39,446 nucleotides of DNA from contig JARIEX010000018.1 of assembly GCA_031127095.1 (NCBI GenBank), positions 1-39,446 on the forward strand. The letters are read 5' to 3'. The notes beneath the pieces are model-generated. The model saw only the letters and a list, made by a program, of their open reading frames with translations. It was not told the origin of the DNA and did no database searches. Made by a program: the position numbers and the translations under genes. Below, piece by piece: positions 1 to 10,893 of the stretch. Numbering within the stretch: position 1 is the stretch's first letter; each line of letters begins with the position of its first letter. Source of the stretch: Gemmatimonadota bacterium. GTDB taxonomy: Bacteria; Gemmatimonadota; Gemmatimonadetes; Gemmatimonadales; Gemmatimonadaceae.

Positions 1-1493
1 GCCGGTGCCGCTTCGCCATGACGCAGCGCCCAGGACGCCACCGCCGGCACATACGTGAGGGCCAGAAACAGCGAGCCGAGCACGGCGCACACCACGGTAA
101 ACGCCATGGGCTTGAACATGCGTCCTTCCATCCCATCCAGCGTGAAGATCGGGATGTACACCGCCACGATGATGGCGATGCCGAACAGGATCGGACGCCC
201 CACTTCGACCGCGGCCCGCTCGAAGAGTCCCAGCCGGTGCGTGTCGTGATGCGATTCCATGCGGCGGATGAAACTTTCGATCATCACGATCGACGCGTCG
301 ACGATGAGGCCGAAGTCGAGCGCGCCGAGGCTCATGAGATTGGCCGAGTAACCGAACAGCGCCATGCCGATGAACGCCATCAGCATCGAAATCGGAATGA
401 CCGAGGCCACGATCAAGGCGGCGCGCACGTTGCGCAGGAACAGGAAGAGCACGGCGATGACGAGCAGCCCTCCCTCGACCAGATTTTTCACGATGGTACC
501 CGTGGTGCGCGCCACCAGATCGGTCTGATCGTAGAACGGCGTGATCGTCACCCCGGGCGGCAGCGCCCGCTGAATCTCCGCCATCCGCGCACGGACGCGC
601 GTGATGACATCGCGCGAGTCGGCGCCCTGCAGCTTGAGCACCATCCCGCTCACCACCTCTTCCTTGCCATCGTGCGTCACGGCGCCGTTGCGTGGCAGCG
701 CCCCGAGCACCACGGTGGCCACGTCGCCCACCCGCACGGGCATCCCGTTCACCGCGCCCACCTGTACGCGGAGCACATCGTCCGTGCTCTCGACGCGTCC
801 GAGCCCGCGCAGCGTGTACCGTTCCCCGCCCTGTTCGAGATAGCTGCCGCCGAAGGCGAGCGTGTTCCGGGCGAGCGCGTCATGCACGTCGGCCACGGTG
901 AGACGGCGCGCCGCAAGTTTGGCCGGGTCCACGATCACCTCGACCCGCTCCGTGAGCCCCCCCCACGAGTTCACCTCGGACACACCCGGCACGGTGCGCA
1001 GCCGCGGGCGGATGGTGTAGTCGTGCAACGTCTTGAGCTCGGTCAGCGAGAGCGAGTCGCTGGTGAGCACGTACTGGTACAGCTCTCCCATCGGCGTGGA
1101 CACGGGGCCGAGCGCGGATTCCACGCCGGCGGGCAGTGCCCCCTTGGCGTCGTTGAGCCGCTGCTGCACGAGTTGCCGCGCGACGTACACGTCGACGTTG
1201 TCGGGAAACGGCACCGTGACCAGCGAGAGGCCGAACTTCGAGACCGACCGCACCCCTTCGGCATCGGGGACCCCCATGAGCGACGACTCGATGGGATACG
1301 TGACCAGCCGTTCCACTTCCTCAGGCGCCATCCCGGGCGCGACGGTGATCACCTCGACGCGCGTCCCCGTCAGGTCGGGGAAGGCGTCGAAGGCGATGTG
1401 CTGCAGCGCATACAGCCCCGCGGCCATGAGCGCCAACGTGGCGCCGACGACGAGCCCCCGCCGGTGCAACGCAAAATGAATCAGTGCCTTCAC
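1..1493 (-). CDS. CzcA/CusA-family heavy-metal RND efflux pump (3' end beyond the left edge)
   Basis: Inner-membrane proton-driven RND pump that exports divalent or monovalent metal cations through a tripartite complex. Only the N-terminal 497 residues are in the window; family members have about 1,030. The reading frame is open to the left edge. Visible are a first membrane segment (residues about 10-30), the periplasmic porter stretch starting AFDAFPDLTG, and membrane helices from about residue 330. The helix reading DFGLIVDASIVMIE places Asp393, Asp399 and Glu406 at the same spacing as the CzcA proton-relay residues D402/D408/E415. The start is GTG at 1493, 4 nt after the adaptor stop; the nearby ATG reads into a stop after three codons. 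It is the third gene of the efflux operon. The metal cannot be read from this half: the Asp-Asp-Glu triad is CzcA-like, while the DASIVMIE wording leans to CusA. Confidence 0.93.
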   Translation of the reverse strand, partial: MKALIHFALHRRGLVVGATLALMAAGLYALQHIAFDAFPDLTGTRVEVITVAPGMAPEEVERLVTYPIESSLMGVPDAEGVRSVSKFGLSLVTVPFPDNVDVYVARQLVQQRLNDAKGALPAGVESALGPVSTPMGELYQYVLTSDSLSLTELKTLHDYTIRPRLRTVPGVSEVNSWGGLTERVEVIVDPAKLAARRLTVADVHDALARNTLAFGGSYLEQGGERYTLRGLGRVESTDDVLRVQVGAVNGMPVRVGDVATVVLGALPRNGAVTHDGKEEVVSGMVLKLQGADSRDVITRVRARMAEIQRALPPGVTITPFYDQTDLVARTTGTIVKNLVEGGLLVIAVLFLFLRNVRAALIVASVIPISMLMAFIGMALFGYSANLMSLGALDFGLIVDASIVMIESFIRRMESHHDTHRLGLFERAAVEVGRPILFGIAIIVAVYIPIFTLDGMEGRMFKPMAFTVVCAVLGSLFLALTYVPAVASWALRHGEAAP

Positions 1494-1497
1494 CGGA

Positions 1498-2754
1498 TCA
1501 TTCTCCGTCCGGGGAGCGGCGCTTGAGCAACTCTGCCTTCGCGATCGCCGCACTCCCTGCGATCACGCGGCGGCCGGGGGATACGCCGGACAGAATCTCG
1601 GTCCGGTTGCCCGCGCGACGCCCCACACGGACGCGCACGGCCTCGATGTGGATGCCCTCGCCGCGCTGATCGGCCACGATCACCACGGTATCGCCTTCAA
1701 AGGCCTGCACCGCCGCCGACGGCACCGTGAGTGTGGCGGCACCGGCCCGACCGGCAATCTCGGCCTGCGCAAACGACTCGGCACGTCCACTCCGCACCCC
1801 GCGTGCGGGCGTGGCGATCACCTCGATGGTGCGGGTAAGTGTATCCACGGTGGGTGCCACGCGGGTCACGGTGGCGACCATCACAGCGGCGGGCGTTTCC
1901 GTGAGCGCGAAGCGCACGTCGGCGCCCGGCTGAATGCCCGCCGCCGCCTCGGCGCTCACGTGCATCTGCAGCTGCAACCGATCGGGATCGCCCACCGACA
2001 CGAGCGGCGTACCCGGCAACACCACCGTGCCGGGCTGCGCGTCGCGCCCGGTTACCACGCCGGCAATGGGCGTCCGGATCAGGACGTCGTGCTCATCGGC
2101 GAGCGACGGCACCCCGCCCGTACCCACGAGGTGCTCAATCATGGCCGCCGCGCGATCGCGCTCGGCGACCGCCTGCTGGTACCCCGCGAGCGCCACGCGG
2201 CGGGCCACCTCGGCGCGCTCCACCTCGGCGCGCGACATCGCCTTGGCCTCGAGCAACCGACCGGCCCGCGCGGCCGAGCTCACGGCGAGATCACGTTCGG
2301 CTTCGGCGGCGGCCACGCGGGCGATCGCGGACGCGAAGGCGCCCCGCGCGTCCATGATTTCGTGGCTGTGAATGAGCACGAGCACCTGACCCGCCTGCAC
2401 CCGGTCGCCGACGCGGACCAGCACGTGCGTGATGCGCCCCTCGGTGATCGAGCCGATCGTTGCGAGGGTCCCGGGATCGAGCATCAACCGCGCTGGTACC
2501 GACACCACGGAACGCCACGGCACCAGACGTGCGGTATCAAAGGTGAATCCACCGATCGCCACCGACTGCGCGGACAGTGTGGCGGTATCGACGCGCGCGA
2601 CGGCAGTGGCCTCGGCAGTGGCCTCGGCGGCGGGCGACTCACCGGTCGCGCCGCACCCTGCCGCGAGCACGGCGCCGGCAACGAGACCGGTGAGGCCGAG
2701 GGCGCGGCGCGGCGCGCGATGATGCGGCGAGGGCAATCGTGTGGACATGGTCAT
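1498..2754 (-). CDS. RND efflux periplasmic adaptor (membrane fusion) lipoprotein
   Basis: Adaptor (CzcB/CusB class) that links the RND pump to the outer membrane channel. 418 aa. The N-terminus has a hydrophobic stretch ending LAAGC (Cys34), a lipobox-like site, so it is probably an inner-membrane-anchored lipoprotein. After it come a barrel-sandwich/lipoyl half (ITHVLVRVGDRVQAGQVLV), a coiled-coil hairpin rich in Ala/Glu/Arg (about 135-205), the second lipoyl half (IRTPIAGVVTGRDAQPGTVV) and a beta-barrel with the typical late motif of MFPs. No His/Met-rich N-terminal metal-binding segment is evident. The ATG overlaps the stop of the TolC gene (ATGA, 4 bp); an in-frame ATG at 2748 is an alternative start. 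The stop lies 4 nt before the pump start, so the three genes are likely translationally coupled. Confidence 0.93.
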   Translation of the reverse strand: MTMSTRLPSPHHRAPRRALGLTGLVAGAVLAAGCGATGESPAAEATAEATAVARVDTATLSAQSVAIGGFTFDTARLVPWRSVVSVPARLMLDPGTLATIGSITEGRITHVLVRVGDRVQAGQVLVLIHSHEIMDARGAFASAIARVAAAEAERDLAVSSAARAGRLLEAKAMSRAEVERAEVARRVALAGYQQAVAERDRAAAMIEHLVGTGGVPSLADEHDVLIRTPIAGVVTGRDAQPGTVVLPGTPLVSVGDPDRLQLQMHVSAEAAAGIQPGADVRFALTETPAAVMVATVTRVAPTVDTLTRTIEVIATPARGVRSGRAESFAQAEIAGRAGAATLTVPSAAVQAFEGDTVVIVADQRGEGIHIEAVRVRVGRRAGNRTEILSGVSPGRRVIAGSAAIAKAELLKRRSPDGE

Positions 2755-4133
2755 GGTGCGGGCGTCAACGGGGTGGACAGCAGGGGCAGATCGAGCGGAC
2801 TGGTCTCATCCAGGCGTGCGCCGAGGGCGCGCTCGAACTCGAGACGGGCAAGCCATGCATCGACGACCCAGCGCAGGTGGGCGTGCATGGCATCGCTGGC
2901 GGCGCGTTCCGCGTCGAGGAGTTCGGTGAGGGTCGCGTGTCCTTCGGCATACGCGACCCGGGCAATGCGGGCCACCTCGCGCCCGCGCGCGTCGAACGTG
3001 CCGGCCGACTGCGCCGCGGCGCGCGACGCCGCGTAGACGCGCCGTGCGGCGTCGACGTCGCCCCGGACCTGCTGGCGCATGTCGTCACGCAGCACCTGCG
3101 CTTCGGCGTATTCGCCGCGCGCCCGCTGCCGCGCCGCGTCGTTGCGATGGAACAGCGGCATCGGCATGCCGACGCCGATCTGCCCCGTCATGAAGCCACT
3201 GGTCTGTTTGGTGCCCCCCTGCACCTGCAGATCGCCGAACAGGCCGCGGCGCTCGGCCGCCAACCGACGGCTGGCCTCCTGAACCGCCGCCTCGCGTGCG
3301 CGCAACTCCGGCCGCGCCGCCAGCGCCATGACAGAGGCCGCGGCGCTATCGGGGGCCGCCGGCATGCCGGGCGCCGCGAGTGCGGCCAATGCGGGTAGCT
3401 GATCCATCGCGATCCCGAGCACGCGGGCCAGCTGTGCTGCCGCCCGGGCGGCGTCACCGGTGGCCGCCACCCGGGCCACGCGGGCGCGATCGGCTTCGAG
3501 CTGCGTCCGCAACCCGACCGCCTCCGAGACCAGTCCCTCGCGCAGTCGGGTCGCATCGACGTCGGCGATCTCGCTGAGCGCGGCGACCTGGCGGTCGGCG
3601 AGCTCCAGCGCGCCCTGCGTGGCGGCCGCCCGCAACCATGCCCTGGCCACCTCGAGCTCGGCCTCGCGCCGCTCGGCCACCGCGTCGGCTTGCACCCTCT
3701 GACGGCCTGCCCCCGTCGCTGCCCGGAGCGCCAGACGGCGACCCGTGAGGTCGACCGGGACATACGCGGTGACAAAAATGTCCGGTTGCAGCGCGCTACC
3801 CAGATTTTCGCGGCGCCACTCGAGTGTGGGATTGAGCCACTGGCCGGTTTCCCGCACGCGGCCGGTCCCCGCCTCTTCGCGGGCATCGGCCAGCTGGCGC
3901 AGCGGCCCGCTGCGGCGGGCCAGCCGGAACGCGGCGGGGAGGTCGAGCACGGCGGGGAGCGGGAGCGCGGCGGCAGGCCCCACCACCAACGGGGACGATC
4001 CCGTTTGGGCGGCCACCGGGCCAACACCCACCCCGCCAGTGGCGAACGCCACGGCAACGGCGCGGACGGCCCACCCCGGAAGACGGCGCAGCGGCGGGAC
4101 CGCGCGTGGCTCAGGAGAAAGAGAAACAGTCAT
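2751..4133 (-). CDS. TolC/CzcC-family outer membrane efflux protein
   Basis: Outer membrane channel of the tripartite metal efflux system. 460 aa from the ATG at 4133. The N-terminus is a Sec signal ending near VAAQ, followed by two repeated outer-membrane-efflux-protein halves: long helices rich in Ala/Arg/Glu and short membrane strands (for example LNPTLEWRRENLG and QVQGGTKQTSGFMTGQIGVGMPMP). An open frame extends upstream to 4322, but those codons cross the 13-bp tandem repeats and give no signal peptide, so 4133 is preferred. There is no ribosome binding site before it. A TACACT hexamer sits 5 nt upstream (4144-4139), which would suit leaderless initiation. First gene of the efflux operon, overlapping the adaptor by 4 bp. 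Confidence 0.9.
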   Translation of the reverse strand: MTVSLSPEPRAVPPLRRLPGWAVRAVAVAFATGGVGVGPVAAQTGSSPLVVGPAAALPLPAVLDLPAAFRLARRSGPLRQLADAREEAGTGRVRETGQWLNPTLEWRRENLGSALQPDIFVTAYVPVDLTGRRLALRAATGAGRQRVQADAVAERREAELEVARAWLRAAATQGALELADRQVAALSEIADVDATRLREGLVSEAVGLRTQLEADRARVARVAATGDAARAAAQLARVLGIAMDQLPALAALAAPGMPAAPDSAAASVMALAARPELRAREAAVQEASRRLAAERRGLFGDLQVQGGTKQTSGFMTGQIGVGMPMPLFHRNDAARQRARGEYAEAQVLRDDMRQQVRGDVDAARRVYAASRAAAQSAGTFDARGREVARIARVAYAEGHATLTELLDAERAASDAMHAHLRWVVDAWLARLEFERALGARLDETSPLDLPLLSTPLTPAP

Positions 4134-4138
4134 GCGCC

Positions 4139-4144
4139 AGTGTA
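4139..4144 (-). promoter_or_regulatory. Candidate -10 hexamer of the efflux operon
   Basis: TACACT on the minus strand, followed by five bases and then the ATG at 4133. The match to TANNNT is seen directly; promoter function is inferred. No good -35 hexamer lies 16-19 bp upstream, and the tandem repeats occupy that area instead, as expected for an activator-dependent promoter. Confidence 0.4.
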
Positions 4145-4161
4145 GCGGCGCTTCATGAACA

Positions 4162-4187
4162 CCGAATGAACAGACCGAATGAACAGA
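4162..4187. repeat. Two perfect tandem 13-bp repeats upstream of the efflux operon (candidate operator)
   Basis: The unit CCGAATGAACAGA occurs twice head to tail (4162-4174 and 4175-4187). On the minus strand this reads as repeated TGTTCATTCGG, and a third partial copy (TTCAT) lies at 4154-4158. Together they give TTCAT at 13-bp spacing just upstream of the candidate -10 of the TolC gene. OmpR/PhoB-family regulators bind direct repeats, and one is encoded 2 kb away. That pairing is inference. The 13-bp period is longer than the usual 10-11 bp. Confidence 0.5.
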
Positions 4188-4308
4188 CCGGAGGCGACTG
4201 GCGGCTGCCGGTCGCGGCATTTCCTCAAGTTGAAACGACCACCGGCCGAAGAAGACAGTGTGGCGCGGAATGATCCGCGTCCGGCACGTGTCCCCTGCGT
4301 CCTGTACC

Positions 4309-4662
4309 ATGCCCGTATCCACACCCGCCTATTCCCACGCGGTGATCGATGTCGATCACCAGGCGCCTGACCCCCTCAGCCTGCTGGTGCGCGCCTACGA
4401 CCGCGCCATCCGTGCCTGCGAAGCGTTCGATCATGCCGATGCGCGCGAGACGATCAGCGTGCTCCGCGGCGCGCTCGAGCTCGACACGGCGGCTTCGCGC
4501 AGCTTTGACGCCTTGTATTCGTGGTGCGAAGAGTCGGTGGACCATCACGACTTCGTCGGAGCGGCGCAGTGCCTGCGCTCGCTGCGCGATGCGTGGCGTC
4601 GCGCTACCCAGCCCGCCGCCGCGACCTTTTCCCGACTGCGCGCCGACCGGCCCGTCTGCTAG
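4309..4662 (+). CDS. FliS-like small helical protein
   Basis: 117 aa from the ATG at 4309. The whole body resembles the flagellin export chaperone FliS: an N-terminal helix LLVRAYDRAIRACEAF, a middle helix with ISVLRGALELD, then the aligned ALYSWCEESV and a final helix ending LRSLRDAWRRA. FliS proteins share YDGAI, LYDYM and LRDAW at the same places and are about 125 aa. FliS binds the flagellin C-terminus in the cytoplasm and prevents early polymerisation. No flagellar gene is nearby. The gene is single, divergent from the efflux operon and convergent with the kinase gene. It may be an orphan fliS or a paralogue with another client. The assignment rests on a pattern remembered by eye. Confidence 0.6.
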   Translation: MPVSTPAYSHAVIDVDHQAPDPLSLLVRAYDRAIRACEAFDHADARETISVLRGALELDTAASRSFDALYSWCEESVDHHDFVGAAQCLRSLRDAWRRATQPAAATFSRLRADRPVC

Positions 4663-4672
4663 GCCGACGGGG

Positions 4673-6094
4673 TCACGCGTGCGGCCGCGCGCCCGGTGAG
4701 CGCCGTGGCAACCGGACCTGCATCGTGGTCCCACCCGCAGGACCTTCATGGGCCTCGATCGTGCCCTGATGCCGCCCGACGATCCACGCGGCAATGGCGA
4801 GGCCGAGCCCACTGCCGTCGGCGCGCCGACGGCGCGCCTCCTCACCGCGGAAAAAGCGATCGAAGATGCGGCCCCGATCCGCGACCGGGATCCCGATGCC
4901 GTCATCGATGACATCGAGACAGGCCCATGCACCGTCGGGGCGCACACTCACATGGACCGTCCCTCCGTCGCGACCGTAGCGGATGGCGTTATCCACGAGA
5001 ATGCTGATCAGACGCGCCAGCAGCACGGGATCCCCCATGACCGGCGTTTCCTCGTGGGTGCCGTGAGCGAGCGTCAACGCGCGGCGCTGCGCCCGGGCGT
5101 GCCAGCGCGGCACTTCGTCCGCCACGAGATCATCGAGAAACAGCGACGTTACCTGCAGCGGGGCATCCTCGCCCGCGGCATCGGCGCGTGCGAGCTGGAG
5201 CAGTTCGTCGATTTGCTGCGAGACCGCCCGTAACTCCTCATCGACCGCCGTCAGCACGGCCTGGGCGTCGTAGGGCGAGTCGGGACGCGGCATGCTCGTG
5301 TCGGGAGGCCGGAGCATCGCCAGCTCCACCCGCGCCCGCAGCCGCGCGATAGGCGTCCGGAGCTCGTGCGCGGCATCCGCCAGAAAATTGCGCTGCTGCG
5401 CAATGGCGCCATCGAGCCGGTCGAGCACGGCGTTGAAGCGCGCGCCGAGCCGCCCGAGTTCATCGGTGGGATCGTCAATCGGCAACCGGGCACCGCTGGC
5501 GGGAGCGATCCGGGTTGCCGCGTCGGCCATGCGCCCCACCGGCCGCAGAGTGCGGCCGGTGAGCCACCAGCCGGCCATCCCGGCCATCGCCACCAGGAGC
5601 GGGATGCCGATCCCGAACCAGCGATCGATCCGCGCCTGCAGCGCCAGCACGTTGGCCGCACTGGCCTCGACCTCGACATCCCAGCGGGGCGCGAGATCGG
5701 GATCGAGCGGAAAGCGCACCGTGCGCACCGGGCCCGAGAGCGGCTGTCGGGCGCGACGCACCGGCGCGCCGATGACTTGAAACAACGAACCGTCAGGTCG
5801 TCGCAACCGGATCGCGCGCCCTTCGAACACCAGCTCGCCGGCGACGTGCGCCAGTGTGGCCTCGACGGTCAGGTACTCCTCGACCTCGGCGCGGAAGAAT
5901 TGCTGCACGAGCCCCGCCGACGCCCGCACCGAGGCATCGAATTCACGGTCGAGGGCATCGTCCAGCGCCACGTGCAGCACCGCGGAGGCCCCCAGCAGCA
6001 CCACCAGCAGCGTGCCCGCGTAGAGCACCGTCAAGCGCCGACGGATGCGCGGACGCGGCACCTCGACGACAGCCGCTCCGCCCACCGGCGTCAC
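4673..6094 (-). CDS. Two-component sensor histidine kinase (HAMP, HisKA, HATPase)
   Basis: 473 aa membrane sensor kinase. Two membrane helices (about residues 22-44 and 160-179) flank a periplasmic domain of about 115 aa. A HAMP linker follows (about 180-232), then the HisKA phosphoacceptor helix with FLADAAHELRTP (His243), and an HATPase domain with the N box (Asn369), DDGIGIP (398-403) and GSGLGL (427-432). The architecture matches metal-responsive kinases of the CusS/CopS/QseC group, but the sensor domain has no clear metal-binding cluster. It starts 7 nt after the stop of the response regulator gene, in the same operon. Its ligand is not shown by the sequence; proximity to the efflux operon makes a metal signal a reasonable guess. 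Confidence 0.93.
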   Translation of the reverse strand: MTPVGGAAVVEVPRPRIRRRLTVLYAGTLLVVLLGASAVLHVALDDALDREFDASVRASAGLVQQFFRAEVEEYLTVEATLAHVAGELVFEGRAIRLRRPDGSLFQVIGAPVRRARQPLSGPVRTVRFPLDPDLAPRWDVEVEASAANVLALQARIDRWFGIGIPLLVAMAGMAGWWLTGRTLRPVGRMADAATRIAPASGARLPIDDPTDELGRLGARFNAVLDRLDGAIAQQRNFLADAAHELRTPIARLRARVELAMLRPPDTSMPRPDSPYDAQAVLTAVDEELRAVSQQIDELLQLARADAAGEDAPLQVTSLFLDDLVADEVPRWHARAQRRALTLAHGTHEETPVMGDPVLLARLISILVDNAIRYGRDGGTVHVSVRPDGAWACLDVIDDGIGIPVADRGRIFDRFFRGEEARRRRADGSGLGLAIAAWIVGRHQGTIEAHEGPAGGTTMQVRLPRRSPGARPHA

Positions 6095-6101
6095 CGCCGA
6101 C

Positions 6102-6779
6102 TCACGAGCGTGGCACCATCAGGCGGTAGCCGGAACCACGCACGGTCGCGAGCAGCGGCACCTCGTCAGCGCCGTCCACTTTCCGGCGCAGACGCGCGAT
6201 ATACACGTCGATCACGTTGCTCATCGCGTCGTAATTGTCGTCCCACGCATGCTCGCCGATATACTCGCGCGTGAGCACACGGCCACCGGCGCGCATCAGG
6301 ACCTCCAGCACCGCGAACTCCTTGGTGGTGAGCGCAATGGGCCGGGCACCACGCCGCGCCGTGCGGGTGGCCGGATCGAGAAGCAGATCGGCCACCTGCA
6401 GCACGGTCGGGGCCGCATGATCGGGGCGCCGCAGCAGCGCGCGCACGCGCGCCACCAATTCGCCCAGCTCGTACGGTTTGACCAGGTAATCGTCCGCCCC
6501 CAGATCGAGACCGGCAATGCGGTCGCGGACATCATCGCGGGCGGTGGCCATCAGCACACGCGGCACCGGACGGCCGGCCCGCAGCGCCGTACACAGCGCA
6601 AAACCGTCATCGTCCGGGAGTCGCACATCGAGAATGACGGCATCGTAGGGGCTGACGGCAGCCAGCGTACGCGCCATCTTCCCCGTGGCCGCGGCATCGA
6701 CCGCGAAGCCCGAGGCCCGCAGGTAGGCTGTTGCGCTGTGGCGCAGCGTTTCGTCGTCTTCCACCAGCAGGACTCGCAT
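6102..6779 (-). CDS. OmpR/PhoB-family response regulator
   Basis: 225 aa DNA-binding regulator. The receiver domain holds the acidic pair (EDD, residues 7-9), the phosphoacceptor Asp51 in VILDVRLPD, a Thr in MATARDD and the Lys of VKPYELGEL. The winged-helix output domain ends with the family signature IDVYIARLRRKVDG and TVRGSGYRL. It is first in the operon with the kinase. There is no clear ribosome binding site; a TAGATT hexamer lies 7 nt before the ATG, a leaderless-type arrangement. The CusR/CopR class is plausible because an efflux operon with tandem repeats in its promoter lies downstream. Confidence 0.94.
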   Translation of the reverse strand: MRVLLVEDDETLRHSATAYLRASGFAVDAAATGKMARTLAAVSPYDAVILDVRLPDDDGFALCTALRAGRPVPRVLMATARDDVRDRIAGLDLGADDYLVKPYELGELVARVRALLRRPDHAAPTVLQVADLLLDPATRTARRGARPIALTTKEFAVLEVLMRAGGRVLTREYIGEHAWDDNYDAMSNVIDVYIARLRRKVDGADEVPLLATVRGSGYRLMVPRS

Positions 6780-6786
6780 TCCGGAG

Positions 6787-6792
6787 AATCTA
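6787..6792 (-). promoter_or_regulatory. Candidate -10 hexamer of the response regulator gene
   Basis: TAGATT on the minus strand, 7 nt upstream of the ATG at 6779, inside the 32-bp gap shared with the divergent patatin gene. It matches TANNNT. No convincing -35 is visible. Confidence 0.4.
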
Positions 6793-6811
6793 CCGCGTGC
6801 ATGACGGCAGC

Positions 6812-7969
6812 ATGAACGTCCACGACCACAGCCCTCCTCACCCGGTGGCTGTCGGCGGTGTCGTCGGCGCCTTGCCGGTCCCGCGCATCGCGCCGCGCAT
6901 CGGCTTGGTCTTTGGGGGAGGCGCGCTCAAAGGCATGGCGCACATCGGCGCGCTCAAAGCGATCCGTGAGGCGGGGATCACGCCGCGCCTGTTCGCCGGA
7001 TCCAGTATCGGCGCCATGATCGCCGCGGCGGCCGCCAGCGGTCGCAGCGTGGACGAGCTCACGGAGCGGGCCCTCCGCTTCCGCCGACGCGACCTGTTCC
7101 GGATCAACCACGTGGGGATGCTGATGGAGCGCATGCTCTCGCGCTCGATCTATCTGGAGTCACCGCTCCGCAGCCTCTGCGACGATCTGGTCGCCGAGGG
7201 GACGTTCGCCGATTTCGAGACCCCGCTGTTGGTGACGGCGGTGGACATCGAGCGCGGTGTACCGCTGGTGTTCGGGCGCCCGGGGCTGCGTGATGTGCGC
7301 GTCCGTGACGCCGTGTACGCCTCGTGCGCCCTGCCCGGGTTTTTCCCGCCGGGGGTGGTGGGCCACCGGGTGTGCATCGACGGTGGCACCACGGATAACC
7401 TGCCGGTTTCGATCGCTTCGCTGGGTATGGACGCCGTGATCGCCGTGGACGTGGGGATCGCCGACGTGCCGCTGGCCAGCGGAGTTGCCGAACAGGGGTT
7501 CGCCTCGATCTTCATGCGGGCGGCCACCATGATGATGCACGAGCAGCAACAGGCCACCCTGGACCACTGGACCTCCCCGCCGCTGTTGCTGGTCCGCCCC
7601 AAGGTGTCGCACATCGGCTGGTTCAACTTCTCCCACGTCGAAGAGCTGTTGCAGTTGGGCTACGACGGCATGCGCGACGCGCTGACGCACCTGCCCACCA
7701 TGCTGGCGGCCCCGGGCGGCATCTTTCCCCGGCGCGAAGTGGAGATCATCGTCGACCGCGCCCGGTGCACAGGGTGCGCGCTGTGCGTGGCACGGTCACC
7801 GGGGCTGCTGGCGCTCGATGCCGAGCGGAAGGCGTACCCGCTGGTCCGTGTGCATGAGTTTTCCCCGGCGGACGGGTCCGTGGCCCGCTGCTGTCCGGAA
7901 GACGCCATTACCGTCCAGCCGGCGGCGGCACGGGACCTGATCGAGGAAGTGCTCGACGTCAGCGCGTAG
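6812..7969 (+). CDS. Patatin-like phospholipase fused to a C-terminal ferredoxin domain
   Basis: 385 aa from the ATG at 6812; an in-frame GTG at 6797, better placed behind a GGAG, would add five residues. Residues 28-300 are a patatin/RssA-type serine lipase: oxyanion loop VFGGGALKGMAHIGAL, nucleophile Ser65 in GSSIG, and Asp190 in DGG, the Ser-Asp dyad. Residues 308-370 form a small iron-sulfur domain with Cys319, Cys322, Cys325 (CTGCALC) and Cys360/Cys361 before Pro, the spacing of a single-cluster [4Fe-4S] ferredoxin. Patatin enzymes hydrolyse acyl esters of lipids; a fused redox domain is unusual. No signal peptide, so it is likely cytoplasmic. Divergent from the two-component operon. Both domains are read directly; what the cluster does is unknown. 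Confidence 0.9.
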   Translation: MNVHDHSPPHPVAVGGVVGALPVPRIAPRIGLVFGGGALKGMAHIGALKAIREAGITPRLFAGSSIGAMIAAAAASGRSVDELTERALRFRRRDLFRINHVGMLMERMLSRSIYLESPLRSLCDDLVAEGTFADFETPLLVTAVDIERGVPLVFGRPGLRDVRVRDAVYASCALPGFFPPGVVGHRVCIDGGTTDNLPVSIASLGMDAVIAVDVGIADVPLASGVAEQGFASIFMRAATMMMHEQQQATLDHWTSPPLLLVRPKVSHIGWFNFSHVEELLQLGYDGMRDALTHLPTMLAAPGGIFPRREVEIIVDRARCTGCALCVARSPGLLALDAERKAYPLVRVHEFSPADGSVARCCPEDAITVQPAAARDLIEEVLDVSA

Positions 7970-8028
7970 CCGTCCCCTCCCCTTCCCACGCGCGCGCCCC
8001 GATATTTCACATAGCCTCGTCGGAACCG

Positions 8029-8051
8029 GGTGCCACCCGCAGGGTGGCGTC
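8029..8051. other. Hairpin between the patatin gene and acnA
   Basis: Perfect 7-bp inverted repeat GCCACCC / GGGTGGC with a 3-nt loop (8032-8038 and 8042-8048), extendable by G-U pairs to 8029-8051. It has no T-tract. It lies 79 nt before acnA, so it could be a weak terminator for the upstream gene or part of the acnA leader. The rest of the 160-bp gap shows no recognised riboswitch; an AT-rich TATTTC at 8003-8008 is the only promoter-like stretch. Confidence 0.4.
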
Positions 8052-8129
8052 ACGGCGCGATGAGTGGCTCCGTCCAGCAACGCGTGCGGTCGACCCCTGG
8101 GGAAAGGCCCGCGCAGGACCAACCCTTCC

Positions 8130-10865
<2,736 letters not shown>

Positions 10866-10893
10866 CCGATGGCTGGCTGATCTGGTGAGTATT

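Noticed and set aside
18-1526. Open frame of 502 codons on the plus strand opposite the RND pump
   Set aside because: The minus strand clearly encodes a CzcA/CusA pump; the plus frame is His/Arg-rich noise.
4134-4322. Longer N-terminus for the TolC-type protein
   Set aside because: The extra residues cover the tandem repeats and abolish a normal signal peptide.
7970-8129. Riboswitch upstream of acnA
   Set aside because: Only a 7-bp hairpin is clear; I could not match the sequence to a known riboswitch core.
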